From Geosiphon pyriformis (taxonomy: Eukaryota > Glomeromycota > Glomeromycetes > Archaeosporales > Geosiphonaceae), in NCBI GenBank assembly GCA_016748015.1, contig JAAOMT010000009.1, positions 1,004,970 through 1,068,969 on the forward strand: a stretch of DNA of 64,000 nt. The letters run 5' to 3'. This document shows, piece by piece, positions 34,777 through 47,151 of the stretch. The notes beneath the pieces were generated by a model. It had not been told where the DNA came from and ran no database searches. It saw nothing but the letters and a program-made list of their open reading frames with translations. Position 1 is the first letter of the stretch. Each line of letters begins with the position of its first letter. The translations under genes and the position numbers were made by a program.

Positions 34777-36852
34777 TTAAATTGTGTCATTGGCCTCCAC
34801 CGGCTGAGGGAGATTTTTGAGAATCCTTGATTTCTTCACGGTTCCTTTTCCATGATTAGGTGTCCAAGGCCCAAGACTGTCATTTGCATAGAAGTCCATG
34901 GGATATTGTTCTTGCCAATCAATAGAATCAAGGGCTACAGATGCTTCATATGGCGTTAGTAATGGCTTCGAAAATGCATATCCCCAATCAATAGACAATC
35001 TAGGGCAAGCGATTTGGATCCACCTAGATTGAAAATGGCAACAATCTTTGAATAATAATGTGAGGAAACAACGAGGGAAACGATCAACTTACGCGTCGAT
35101 ATCATTAAATTGTTCTAATTTGTCAGGAAAAATCTCTGATAGCAATACACAAGTGTAATTCAAACCGCGGGAAGACAGCTTATCCTCAAGGTACTTGATT
35201 GAAAAATTTGGAAAAATCATATATTCTACCTATTCTTTGTTAAAAATCAATTCAATAAAATCAATATTACCTGCATAACTTTTGGGCTCCCTTGACGACC
35301 CAGAGTTCCCAAAATTAGACCGAAGTTTTTAGCTGTCTTTGCAACTTTGATCGCATGTTTACGAAGGGATAGCATTTCTGAGTGATCGTAGTGTTCACGC
35401 GTGAATTTCTTGGTGTAAGGGTCATATCTGTGTTTATATGGTATTTTCATCTGGATTTCCGTTTCTGTGAGAAATTTACTTTTATCGACTTACCTGAAAG
35501 CAGGAATATCTGGATTTGCAATCATAATCGATTCAAGATGAAAACGCCCATCACCGAGATAACTAAAGAAGTTGATAATTATATGACATGATCAAGCGGT
35601 GACAAATAGAGAGGTCTTACATTAAGGCATCTTGGTTTTTTAACTTGGGTGATGTGCATCCCAATATTTCCCCTGGAGATAACGGTTTAGCCTGTGGTGC
35701 AGTGATTAAATAATCGTTGTCTAAAGCCTTTTTCGTGACCTTGGAAATATGATTTGAACATCTTGGTTATAAGCGTAGCCCTTTTCTAAGAGTCCTCCTA
35801 AGCAACTTACTCACCTGAATTGCTGTTACAAATTGAATGGTGCCTACAACCACAAGCATACTTCCTTTTTGAAAATTTTTGATAATTGTGTCGATGAAAT
35901 GTTGTGTTTCAATTCCAATATCAACAAAAATATACAACATTTTTACAGTGGTAATATCAACAGGAACTAAAAATAGAATATTAATCAATGATTATCCATT
36001 AAGTCAAAAATTTATCGCAAAAAACAAACAAACAAACCTAGACAACTATGACCATAATGGACCATAAAATCACATCCCATTGCTTTAGCAGTGAAATCAT
36101 CAACACAACATGCCCCATACGTTACATCTCCCATGATTACCGTCTCAACATTGCAAAATCTCGAATAATAGTTATCGAATAAGATTTTTTAAATGATTCA
36201 TTGAATGAAAATTCATCTAATTTACCTTTCCAATATATCAGCAATTGTGCATGCAAACATTAAAAGCCCCTCAGGAAATTGAAGGGCCACTTTGATTTTA
36301 TTGATACGATTTAGTAAAAAAAAACAAGCATCATTTGCATTGAAATCAAAAGAAAAGAACCTTTTTTTGCGGCAAATCGTTTCACATGCCATACAGTTTT
36401 ATGTATTTCGAAGTTGTAATTGGCTGGAAGCTAAAAATATTCCTCCAAACAAGAAATAATAAGGAGAATAATTAATGTAGATATTCTATAAAAGTATTAA
36501 ATAAGAAAACAATAAGAAAAACACCTGTTCAATGGCTTTATTCAATAATGCGTTGTTCTGAATTTCATGGGGTATTTGGTTTAAAACTCTACCACTTCGA
36601 ACTGATAAGGGATCTATATTCGTGTAGAAAATTGTATACATGATATTAATTGTAAAGTAAAAGGGAGCTGCGGAACGTAAACTGGTTAGTTAAACTGAAA
36701 AAGTTGGACTAACCTGCTGATATTAAGATCCCGTCTTCAATATTACCTACAACGCCTTGATCACCGGTTGGTTGCTCTTGCCTTTTTTTTGTCGAGGCCT
36801 GACCTACAAAACGCTTCCGTATCTTGTTTGTTGGCTTTGGTATTTCAGACAT
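34777..36852 (-). CDS. DPH1: Diphthamide biosynthesis protein 1 (radical ACP transferase subunit)
   Basis: With Dph2 and Dph3 it transfers the 3-amino-3-carboxypropyl group from SAM to a histidine of eEF2, the first step of diphthamide synthesis. It starts [20 protein letters not shown] at 36852. The first Fe-S cysteine region reads [20 protein letters not shown] then YGHSCL (about 36.05-36.12 kb). The last conserved cysteine precedes [20 protein letters not shown], then TPYEASVAL and [13 protein letters not shown], which distinguishes Dph1 from Dph2. At least eight short introns interrupt it. It ends [10 protein letters not shown] at 34777. Divergent from PEX5 and convergent with Sam50. Confidence 0.93.
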
Positions 36853-37180
36853 AGTAAAATTCAATCAGGTCCAACGAATTTTGAAAATTTAATAGTTCAC
36901 CATCAAATCAGTCAACAATGACATTTATTATGAGATTTACTATTCATGCACAGTAAATCTTCCCTAGAAAATGCATAAACCGTGAGAACAGCTACTAAAA
37001 AATGCCTATATTGCTCACGTTTGTTCATTAATATTTTTATTACTTTTGAGATCATCGTTGAACTCATTCCTTTTATGGGAATGAATCTTGCGAAATTAAT
37101 TTTTTAGAATTTTTAAAGCACTGAGCTTCTCGCGTTTCTTTTTTTCATTGTGCTTTGCGAAATCACAAGGACTTTAAACA
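36853..37180. promoter_or_regulatory. Divergent promoter region, DPH1 (-) / PEX5 (+)
   Basis: About 330 bp between two start codons, with no ORF. T-rich tracts occur before the PEX5 start. Confidence 0.45.
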
Positions 37181-39560
37181 ATGGCTTTTCAAAACATGGT
37201 TACAGGAGCTGAATGCTCCGCTGGTTCCAACCCTTTGGCCCAATTCATGAAAGTTACTGAGGATCAGTCAGCACTCAAGGTTTTCAACACTGTCCGCAGA
37301 GCTTTGTTTAACTGAATTCAACATTTTTACAAGTAAATTGGTAATTTTTTAGGAAAAGTTCACACCCGCCTTACAACAAGGCGGTCCCAGTCCGGTTAGT
37401 AACCGAAGTTAGAGGCAGCTGGTTCACTAAACTTTTGCATCACTTGCTGGTTTCCGAAAAAAGTTTATCTACATTCATTATTTTATTCAGTTTCGCACTG
37501 CAAGACTCGTTCAAGATACTCCAGACCAGGTAGGCAGTCATAATGTAATTGAAAACTGAATATATAATAAATTAACTTCCAAAGTATTTTCTTAAACAAA
37601 CTTAGTTTGCTAATGAATTCCTCAATCGTCAACAAGAATATGGCTCTTTTCCAATGGTGGGGCCTGCAGAAGCTGATGTTTTAGGCAGACCACCTGATAT
37701 TAGAGGTAAATTTGGCCAAGTATGCTTAATAACAAAAACTCACGGAATTAGTTTCAACCCTATTTTTAATTATTTACCGTTATCCATTTTTATTTTATTT
37801 TCTATCCAAACAAAAGGCTGGGCAGCGGAATTTTCAAATCAGGTCAATCACCCTCTAGGATGGGAATTAAATCCATATCAAACCCAAGATTTGGATGCAG
37901 CATTCAAGCGAATGACTATGCAATGTAAGTGACATAGATATCAAAAATTCCTGAGATTAATTAAATGGAAAGGTGTGTTATTTTTAATCTTATTTTGTTT
38001 AGCAACATGGGAGGCGGAGTATTTGCAAAGTCAGCCTCGAAGCACGACTCGGGACTCGGAAACCCCCCATGAGTTTGAGGCTACTTTTCAAAAACACAAG
38101 AATCATGATTGGGCCTCTGAATTTTCGAAACAAGATAAAGGCAAAGCGAAGATCGTTGAACTGGATGAAGCGTCCTGGGAGCAGCAATTTGCAGCTGCTC
38201 AAAGAGAGGCAGAAGAGGGACAACAAAATCAAGTAATTGATGCTGCTCTTTCTAACGAGGAGAATAAGATGTTTGAAAAGGCTTGGTCTCGTTCTCAAGA
38301 AAAAATCAATAACGTTGATTCTGAATCATTAATATGGGAATGTGGTTTTACGGAGTTCAATCAAAATGAGGGGAGTCTTACGAACCACGGTGAATATGTC
38401 TTCGAAACAAACAATCCATATCTCGATCATTCTAGTCCTTTACAGGAAGGGATAAGGTTAGTGGAAGAAGGAGGATCGTTATCTGAGGCTGCTTTAGCAC
38501 TTGAGGCGGCCGTAAAGAGAAACGAGAATAGTTCGGAGGCATGGACATGGCTAGGTAACACGCAAGCTCAAAATGAAAAAGAAGAACCTGCAATTAGGGC
38601 TTTGGAAAAAGCCATTTCAATTGATGGCAGTAATTTGGATGCTCTTATGGTATTATAAACGAAATATTTGTTTCATGTTTACTGATTTGCTTTGAATTTA
38701 AATTTCGTGTCTTAAATCTCAAATTATCCTTGTATTAATGCCATAATAGAGTCTTGCCGTGAGTTATACAAATGAAAGCTTTGATCAGCAGTCCTACATT
38801 ACACTTGAGCGGTGGATCACTGCTAAATATCCAGAAATAGTTTCATCCGCTGCACCTATGGATGGAGTTCTTGATACTCATTCTCGTGTAACTGACTTGT
38901 TTTTACGAACGGCACGCAATGTCCCCGAAGGCCAAGAAATGGATGCTGATGTACAAGTTGGTTTAGGTGTTCTTTTTTATGGCAGTAGTAATTATGAGAA
39001 AGCCGTGGATTGTTTTGTCTCCGCTTTAAAAAGTCGCCCCAAGGTATGATTGTTATATATTCTACTACCTATGTTAGTAAATGATCCAAAATTAATTCGA
39101 TATCTTATTGAATACAGGATTATCTTTTGTGGAACCGCTTGGGCGCGACTTTGGCAAATTCGGGCCGTTCTGAAGATGCTATTGAAGCCTATCACAAAGC
39201 CTTAGAATATAAACCAACTTTTGTTCGAGCTCGTTACAATCTTGGGGTCAGTTGTATTAATATCGGATGCCTTCGTGAAGCAGCTGAGCATTTATTAGGC
39301 GCACTGAGCATGCATCAAACTAGTCATGATGGTAGCCGTGGAATAAATGTTAGTAATAGTTTAAGGGATACTTTGCGAAGGACATTTTTGATGATGGTCA
39401 GTCTTTATTTTTTTACTGATTTTCTGCAAATAGTGACTTTGAATATCTTACAGTTAAAGCAACCTTTTCGTAAATTTATTATCAGGAACGAAGAGATTTG
39501 GCAGAAAAGGTTGAATCCGGCGTAGATGTCAACCAATTCCGTGATGAATTTGAGTTTTAA
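37181..39560 (+). CDS. PEX5: Peroxisomal targeting signal 1 receptor PEX5
   Basis: Cycling receptor that binds C-terminal SKL-type signals and delivers cargo to the peroxisome. The N-terminus MAFQNMVTGAECSAGSNPLA carries the conserved Cys (residue 12) used for export-linked monoubiquitination. WxxxF/Y-type Pex14/Pex13 binding motifs are visible: WAAEF, WEAEY, WASEF and WEQQF. The TPR array starts around GIRLVEEGGSLSEAALALEA and continues AWTWLGNTQAQNEKEEPAIR, LGVLFYGSSNYEKAVDCF, DYLLWNRLGATLANSGRSED and YKPTFVRARYNLGVSCINIG. The C-terminus is DVNQFRDEFEF-stop at 39558-39560. Very small exons near 37.35-37.53 kb were placed only roughly. Confidence 0.95.
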
Positions 39561-40108
39561 AAGCCACGTATATAGACTATCATCATTTTCTGCGCAAGTT
39601 ATATCAACAAAAAATCCGGGGGGTGTTTCGCTGAAGGAATTTTAGTAGTGCTAAAATGTAAATGGTCAAATCAATTTCAACGAATGTAAATTTGCTGCTA
39701 GGTGATAAATTTTATATTTGTCATTTAAATTCATAAGTCAGTAAATTACTATAGAAAGGTTGGCAACCCGATTAATAGCTTTACCTCTTGCAAAAACCAT
39801 TTTGGTCTTTGTCATTTTTTTTAGTCATCTCTTATTAATTCAGATAAGAATGACTAATAGAAGGCATTCAAAGGCTTTTGTATGAAATAGGGTTATAAGT
39901 AAATAATGAATTATTGGGTTTCAATTACTTTTGTTAAATTCTAACGTAGGCAATTAGAATATTACACAATAAGCTTGAGTTCCATTCATTTTTTGATTTT
40001 AAAATTTCATTAATCTAAAGCTTTAAAAAATTGTTGAATTCGAAGAGAAATTTAATACTTGAATCCATATTAGTATAGGGCTTAATTTGCAATCAGTTTT
40101 GAATATAA
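39561..40108. other. Convergent spacer, PEX5 / DTD
   Basis: About 550 bp of AT-rich DNA holding two 3' ends. No gene seen. Confidence 0.55.
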
Positions 40109-40977
40109 TCATTTTTTAGAATCCAGTTCCAAAGTAACAGGACCCTAAATGATTTTTTAAAATTAAATAACAAAATATTAAAAATTAAAACTTAATTTTT
40201 GCAGTATAATTTACCTCGTTTGCAATATTTACAATCATCATCGCGCCAAAGACTCCATCTAAATAAATGGTTCAAATAATAATACAGTATTAAAGATTAG
40301 GCGTAGATTTCAACGATAAATAACCAATTCTTAACCTTTAACTTTTTCTTCCACATAATTTTCTCTCATCTTTTTCAAGAATGCAATATACATTTCTTTT
40401 GACGTTTCAGCTTTCATAGCCTGCCGGAAATCAGGTTTATCTAAGAAATATATAATAAAATCAAAAATTTAACAAAATAAACTTTTCTTTTGTAAAATTG
40501 TGGATAAAAAATTATCATTATACTTTTCACTGTGCTACCATATAGCGTAAATTGAGAAACTAAAAAATTATAAATACATTGAGAAAAAAAAATGAAATAT
40601 TTGGGAATGAGATAAAAGAGTCCTATCAAGTAAGATGACCCATATTACCACACAAGATCTCCAATCCTGCACTCATGACGCTGCGTGACCACATCTTTGA
40701 GCCAGTTTCATCTTCGAAAACACGTACATTTAAAATCTTTTTTACGATATATTCTAGATCAGCAGTGGTATCATCCACTCCGATTCCTACCAAAACACAC
40801 AATCCCCTATTGATAGAGGAGACCTCGGAGTCTTCAACTGATTATGGTAATGTCAAAAAGAAAGACTTTATTCTTCAACCTTAAATTATTGATCTAAACT
40901 CACAATGCTGTTTGATTTTATTTTGAAATCATCCCTAAAACACTTGCTCTCAAGACTCTTTGCAATACAACGCGCAT
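40109..40977 (-). CDS. DTD1: D-aminoacyl-tRNA deacylase (DTD), multi-exon
   Basis: Hydrolyses D-amino acids from mischarged tRNAs. Exon 1 begins MRVVLQRVLRASV at 40977. Exon 2 (from 40837) reads EDSEVSSINRGLCVLVGIGV, DDTTADLEYIVKKILNVRVF then MWSRSVMSAGLEILC. It continues VSQFTLYGSTVKNKPDFRQA, MKAETSKEMYIAFLKK, DGVFGAMMIVNIANE, and the last exon GPVTLELDSKK-stop. Both signature motifs, SQFTLY and the cross-subunit Gly-cisPro (GPVT), are present. The intron between exons 1 and 2 is odd: frame and homology require exon 1 to end at 40935 (VL plus one base), where the donor reads GG instead of GT. This is a non-canonical donor, a mutation or a sequence error. The frame could read through the GTAAAT donor after NIANE, but splicing there restores the GPVT motif. 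Confidence 0.9.
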
Positions 40978-41435
40978 TATTGAGTTTGGGTTGATATTGA
41001 ATTTTTATATTCGGGCTGTGAAAAAAGATTAATTTGATTCAATATGAATGAATAATCATTTTAAGGATTAAATATAAAAGTAATTCATTATTCAGTGACA
41101 AATCTCGTGATATAAATGGAGCAACTTCACTTTTTGGCAAATTTTAAAGCTTAAATGTCAAGAGTCAATCGGGATCATTAAAAAGATTAACCTTCGGAAT
41201 GAACTTAAAAATTATGATATATAGTGCACTTTTATTAGCTCCCTTTAAAGAGAAAAAGAAAGACACTATAATTGTTCAAACTTGAGCCATCGCATTTTAT
41301 AAAACTCGCGTTTTCTAAATCTATCTCTCACTCCATCTCCTCGATCAAGTCACTAAAGTTACATATGAATATTCCAAATTAAAATACAATCCTTTCTATT
41401 TCTGATTTTATATACTATGTAGACATGACCCCGTA
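40978..41435. other. Intergenic spacer, DTD promoter / eIF3h 3' end
   Basis: AT-rich noncoding; both flanking genes are on the minus strand. Nothing recognised. Confidence 0.5.
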
Positions 41436-42850
41436 TTACTTGTGCAACTCTCCAACAACAAATAATTTCCCAAGTGTAGGACCTGCGTATTGGTTTAACT
41501 GTTTGCAATAATTACTGATTTGCGAAGTTAATAGCAAGGAATCGAGTCTCGACGGCTCATTGGGAAGCTTGAAGATTTTACTGATATCTTCTTCAGGAAG
41601 TGGATCCAAGCCTGAAGCCTGTCGTGCTAGATTTTCTTGTTTCTTTTTTGGTCATTAAAAATTTTAATAATTGGCTTATTCACATTTCTAATGTAAATAA
41701 TAAATACGTACCCGCTTTTGAAGATAACTCTGAATTTTTGACTGCTCACGTGCAACACTTCTTTGCCAAAAAGCAAAATTGCTTTGTTCTTGGGCGTTCT
41801 CCTCCACAGTATCCAATAAAAACTCGAGATTCTTTTCAATATAAGGATCGAGACTCAATTCCAAAGTATCAAAATTAGGACTTAAAGGTCCCTCTACTGT
41901 CTCTTTAATTAAATCTTTTGTGGGAGTAGGGTCAGTATCGTTCAAAGAATGGAGAAGGGCAGTAACCAAATGGGAATTTTTGATTGTAATTGGGAGCTCT
42001 TCAAAAATATGTGAAAAGGTAAGTTTATGCTTCAATAAAGATTCAGTGATAAATTTTCCTTCCTTTTGAGCTTCCATAAATGCTTGAGTGAAACGGAATG
42101 CACGTAGTGAGAGATTCCCATGTGTTGAACGAGAAACATCTAATAACAAGAAAATTTTTATAAATGATTTAATCAGATGAATCAAAAAGTGATCGAATGA
42201 TTTTAAAAGAAATTACCATGGACAATAACTACACTCTTGTTGTTTAATGTTTGTTGATAACTAAATTGTGTTTCAATAAATTTATTCGTTACAAAAGAGC
42301 CCAGGTAGGTTGATTGGTACCAGCCGACAGTGTTATGATCAACATTAACGTCACGAAGACATCTCATCATTTCGACTTGATATCTTGCACCTGAGGGAAA
42401 AATAATTATTTGAGCCAAAGATCAATCTAGGGAATAATTTATAATTGTATTAAGAATCCTCTCAACTAACCATCAACTATTTCGTTTTCATCATCAGATT
42501 TAGAGCTAGGAAGGGGGAAGCAATTTGTGACCTCCAATACTCCACTCATGTCCAAGCCAAGTAGCTGGCCTGTAACCGCTGTCGGAAAAAATTCACGACA
42601 ATGTTTGATTATTTTTAAGATTACCTGTTGATATATTAACTAAGTTAAAAGCTTACGATTGAAAGTCAAACACTTTTGGTCCCCTATCATGGTAAGGTCT
42701 TAAAAAAAAAACTCAAAATTCTGCGTAACTTACCAAACCATCTAGTTGTACACTTTCCAATGGAACGTTGCCCTCCACGTCTAAGGCTGCTGTAACATTA
42801 ACGACCGCCATAGGGTCTTTGGCAGCTGGCGTAGGGACGCTAGGTAGCAT
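41436..42850 (-). CDS. Translation initiation factor eIF3 subunit H (MPN domain)
   Basis: Non-catalytic MPN subunit of eIF3, a complex present in filamentous fungi but reduced in budding yeast. It starts [20 protein letters not shown]; the MPN domain includes VESVQL-like [16 protein letters not shown], then [20 protein letters not shown] and [14 protein letters not shown]. The catalytic JAMM sequence GWYHSHP is replaced by GWYQSTY, so the two metal-binding His are absent, as expected for eIF3h. The C-terminal half is alpha-helical ([52 protein letters not shown]) and ends [12 protein letters not shown]-stop at 41436. Exon joins such as [19 protein letters not shown] are in frame. Confidence 0.93.
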
Positions 42851-43224
42851 TAAGAGAACTAAGAGTGTAAAATACAGTTGAAAACTTGCAAAATATCAGA
42901 AATCTTGTTAAATCAATCAGCTGTTTTCTAGGTATCATAACACTTTTACTAACAGAGCCAATTTTCTCAAAAATCGATTTAAAAGTTACAATTTATAGGT
43001 TTAAGCGACCGTTTAAATCTAGATGATTGAGATTTTTCATCTAGCCCTGATTCTGGTGTTCTATAGTAATTCTACAGTCTAAAGGTGAAACCCTCTAAAT
43101 CTTAATCACTAGACATAGAAGAGTTGGATAAAATGTGAAAAAATCAAATATAGTACTAGTATACCAATTTTACTCATGTTCTGGATGATGTACCTGACTC
43201 ACTGTTGAGAACCTTTCAGTTAAC
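42851..43224. other. Intergenic spacer, eIF3h promoter / WDR24 3' region
   Basis: AT-rich. It contains the perfect 8-bp inverted repeat CTAGATGA/TCATCTAG (43019-43026 and 43037-43044, 10-nt loop), about 180 bp beyond the WDR24 stop. Its role, if any, is unknown. Confidence 0.45.
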
Positions 43225-46200
43225 TCAGCAACTATGACCACATCCTGCAGGACATTCTGAAGAGCTTTGAAACCATTCTTGCATGTGTTCCAAATGTCCT
43301 CCATGACTACATCCTTGGCACCATGCAAATAGACCTTTCACAATTTGATGGCTTTGAAGAATTAACATGCAAAAGATTAGTCCAATTATGATGATAAAGG
43401 ACCACTTTATAGAAAATCATACCATATTGAGCAGGAAGTTAGCAATTTTTGGCATTTTTCGCATCTCGAGAAACCATTATTTGAATTTAGGATAAGCTTG
43501 GAACAATTATTGCATATCATATAGATGGTTGTAGATTCCTTTGTACATGACAGCGTTATTCATCATATTCTCTGTAAATTTTAACAATTTAATTGCAATA
43601 AAAAAATCTCAATACCTGATTTTGGACTCGCACTAAAGGAATTTTACTGGAGTTAATTACCGCGGCTGCGCTAGTCCAAAGTTGAAAACGCTGGAGGAGT
43701 TCTTTAAAGACAATCGATTTTTAACTATAATCGAGGTGCTTTCTAAAATGACAAACAACCTACCAATATATGAAAAAGTCCATTCCTTTATGAGATCTTC
43801 GCTCACCTTTATCCTTTGATCAAGGGTATTTACTAAGATTACACACATTTGTACATCTCCCTTAAATATAATGAAAGGAATGAGAAATAATTCTTTCTTT
43901 GACTGATTTGTTGTGAGCTTACCTGCTCCGCGTAATAATGAAGCAAGCTATCCATTATAGGTTCATGATTCCAAACTGGTCTTACTGCCAATCTGAGTGT
44001 GGGTTGAACCACTTTAGTCGTCATTTTTATAAAATTCGAAGCAGGTTGTAAAGCTGCTTCTAGCACAATTTCCTTCCCTCGGGGTTCATCTGGAACAAAT
44101 ACATCACTCTCTTCAGATTCCGACAAGGAATCTTCATTCTTGATAAAGTGAAATATTTTTTCATGCCAATCACAAAGCCTGACTTATTAAAGCACAGAAA
44201 GAATAGACATACTTCCTGAGAATGATCGATTCCTTTTTCTTTCAACTTTGAACTATTTTCTTGGAGCTCGGATTCTTTAGAAGATTTTGAGGAACGGTTC
44301 AGAGATAAATCAGGTGCCGTAGTTTCAGTCAATTTCAAGTTTTCTGAAGACACAGCAGGATACATGAGGCAAAGTATTGTGAATTTAATGAAGGAATTGC
44401 ATCATGACTATATGACTCACCACTCTCTGGACTGCTGATTTTAAAGGATGCCCCTTTTCCATACAAAAGTTGTATAATTTTCCATGTTTGAGAAGAACGA
44501 TATTTTTGGGCTTCCCAAGCAACCTGGATATTGGTAGAATAGAGCTTAGCCAGCTGCTCTAAAGTGGAAATATTAAAATTTTTTCTCACCCTTGCATTAT
44601 GTTCGCAAGTGTTCCAAATATCTTCGCTTGAGATAATATAGTTTTCAGCTAGATATCTGAATGATTCATAATCAAATGTCATTAGACAAGCGACTCCTGT
44701 TTTAGGATGGTTACGAATATCAGCCTATGGAAAACCACGTTGTGAATAATGGATATTATTTAGTTAAATCACTTGAAAAAGCCTTATTTCGGTTAACAGA
44801 CAATTTACCTCCATTACAATATCATTAATAGCAGGCGAGGGTCTTCTTTGCATCCTCCGAAATTGGTTATTGGTAGGAGTAGCTCTGCTGCTTTTAAAAA
44901 AAGAATTTAACATTTTTAATACTTGTTTCGAGGGAAACGCCCAAAGATAAATACTACGTACTGATCATCAGAGACAGTTGCGGGTTTATCGATTGTAAAC
45001 GCTATTTCATCGTAAACATTCCAGCCAATGGCATTTTTGTTCAATAGATCAAGTTGGCGATAAGATTTAACTCTTATATCTTGTTGAATGAAAGATTTAT
45101 CTTTTGAACATGACCATAAGACATTGGCGTCATCCCACAAAATTCCTATGTGAAATCATGAGTGATTTAATCAATTAATGGAAAATTATCAAGTCACAAA
45201 GATAGAAATCATGCCCACCAGTAGGTGAATCCTCATGCTCATCAAAAAAATAACTAGATATATAAGGTCTTTTTAAATTCCATATGAATATACGGTTGTC
45301 ATTGCTGAAAGAGCAGGAAGCAATCTCATCAGGATGGTTAGGCCGCCATTTAATACGTGCGACGGGGGCGATACATGATACAAGCACTATCTCGGGAGCT
45401 TGACGATTTTCAGAATTCATATCCCAGATCTATATATAAAGGAATATATGAGCAAATTTTTGATATATTTAAAGAGACTATTTTGTTTCCAGGTACATAC
45501 TTTAATGTTTTTGTCACGCCCACCGCTTGCCAATTTATGGCCATCAGAATGCCAATCCAACGCCAAAACAGACCCGGTATGCCCAAAAAATCGCTTTTCA
45601 CACATAGAAGGTTTTCTAATGTCCCATTTCTAAATATGAATGCCATCACAAGAATACGATTACTTTCAATCAAAAAAAAAAATCAAGTTAAAAATATAAA
45701 TTTACCTGAATAGTTCCGTTATCAAAGGCGGCAACGAATTCATTTCCATTGGACGGATGAAATTGTACATCCCGAACACTTTCGGACTTACCATCAAATG
45801 TAACCTTTGATCGATCTCGATCCCGAATATCCTAAAATCATGAAATTAGACCTATGATTCATTATGAAAATGTTGGGAAAGCCCATTTTAAAATTGTTTA
45901 GACTTACCCACATTTGTATGGTCCAATCTTGAAGGGCACTCAAAATTAATGTTCCTTGAAGCGGATTAAAACATATCCTATTGATCGCCCGTCCTTGTTC
46001 GCCTATCATTCTTTCTTTGTTTCATATTGAACAAATGAGCTTGCTTGGACGAATATTGAATTTCAGATAAAGAGACAAGTAGATGTGTTTACTTCAAATA
46101 TGAAAGATACAGATGACATACCTAGTAATCCCTTGCCACTTCCAACATCCCAAATAAGAATGTATCCATTGTTAGAAGCGGTGGCGATTTTATTATGCGA

Positions 46201-47003
46201 GTCTATGAATTAAACAAGATGTTATTTTTATTTAATTCCTTTTTTTAGTTGCGAGTTATTGGATCAAATAATACACTGTAGAATAAAGAACAAACCTCAC
46301 ATTGTTTTCCCCATTTTACATCATTATTACTCTGCTTATTATTAGATTCCCTAGTCTTAAGATTGAGCTCCTCAGTTATCTTTTTATCTGAAATCTTTAA
46401 AGTTTTAAGAACTAAATTAAAAGCAAATATCCAAGATTAAAACTTTGAAGAGATCTTCTCAAGGTCTTATTGAGTCCAAAAAAAAGCAATTATTTGGTTG
46501 GCGACTCCAGCATGGCTTAAACTTCAAGAGCCTTAATCCCAATACTACAGCAAAAATCTTTAATCAAATTTTAGTCTCAAAAAATTGGCTAAGTCATGAT
46601 TTTATATTTAATAAATATAACCGAGTTTTTCAGAGCTAATTATTACATAATCAAAACCCTTCATCTGAGAAATTAAACAAAAAGCCACAAGCTTATTTTT
46701 TGGGTAGGGAAAATATTGAGAAAAACCTTGATGTCCAGCCAAGACAACAACAGTTCGGTCTGGCGAAGCAGACAACGCATTTAAGTAGTTGTTGAATTTT
46801 ATTCGTACGAAGTTGCGAGTTACATCACGCTTTGCATCTAAACTTTGATTCTTGTTCGGTGCCTCTGACCATGAAGAAAAACTGAAACTAGAATAAGCAT
46901 TGCTCGACGATCCCCCACCCCCAGGTGACCAATTTGCTTGATTAGAAGTTGGAGTCACTGGGCGTGGGCCAAAGCGCCAATTGAAATTTGAAGGCTCTGC
47001 CAT
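43225..47003 (-). CDS. RTC1: WDR24/Rtc1 (Sea2) WD40-RING subunit of the SEACAT/GATOR2 complex
   Basis: Subunit of the vacuole/lysosome-associated GATOR2 (yeast SEACAT) complex that relays amino-acid status to TORC1. The N-terminal region is [18 protein letters not shown], Gly/Ser-rich. A WD40 propeller follows: [97 protein letters not shown] helical middle ([40 protein letters not shown]) leads to a C-terminal RING-like zinc domain: [43 protein letters not shown] and CPAGCGHSC-stop. All Cys/His positions are visible. About twelve short introns. The ATG at 47003 lies only 148 bp from the divergent SDR gene. Confidence 0.93.
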
Positions 47004-47151
47004 AAGGCGTCAAAATATTATAGGTCAAGTGGCTCGGATTCTTTATTGCATATAAAAATTCAGAGGGAAATTAATAAACTGGCAATTTTGTTGAAAAACG
47101 CGCTTCTGTCTTATTAAATATCTGACAATCATTTTACCGATCGACATTAAA
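47004..47151. promoter_or_regulatory. Compact bidirectional promoter, WDR24 (-) / SDR (+)
   Basis: 148 bp between two divergent ATGs, AT-rich. No strong known motif identified; co-regulation is possible. Confidence 0.45.

Noticed and set aside
40109-40250. DTD ending at 40185 by reading through after NIANE
   Set aside because: A GTAAAT donor follows NIANE, and splicing to the acceptor ending TCATTTAG gives the conserved GPVTLEL tail, which the readthrough lacks.
41600-41878. Plus-strand open frame over eIF3h
   Set aside because: Antisense to clear eIF3h coding sequence; no family resemblance.
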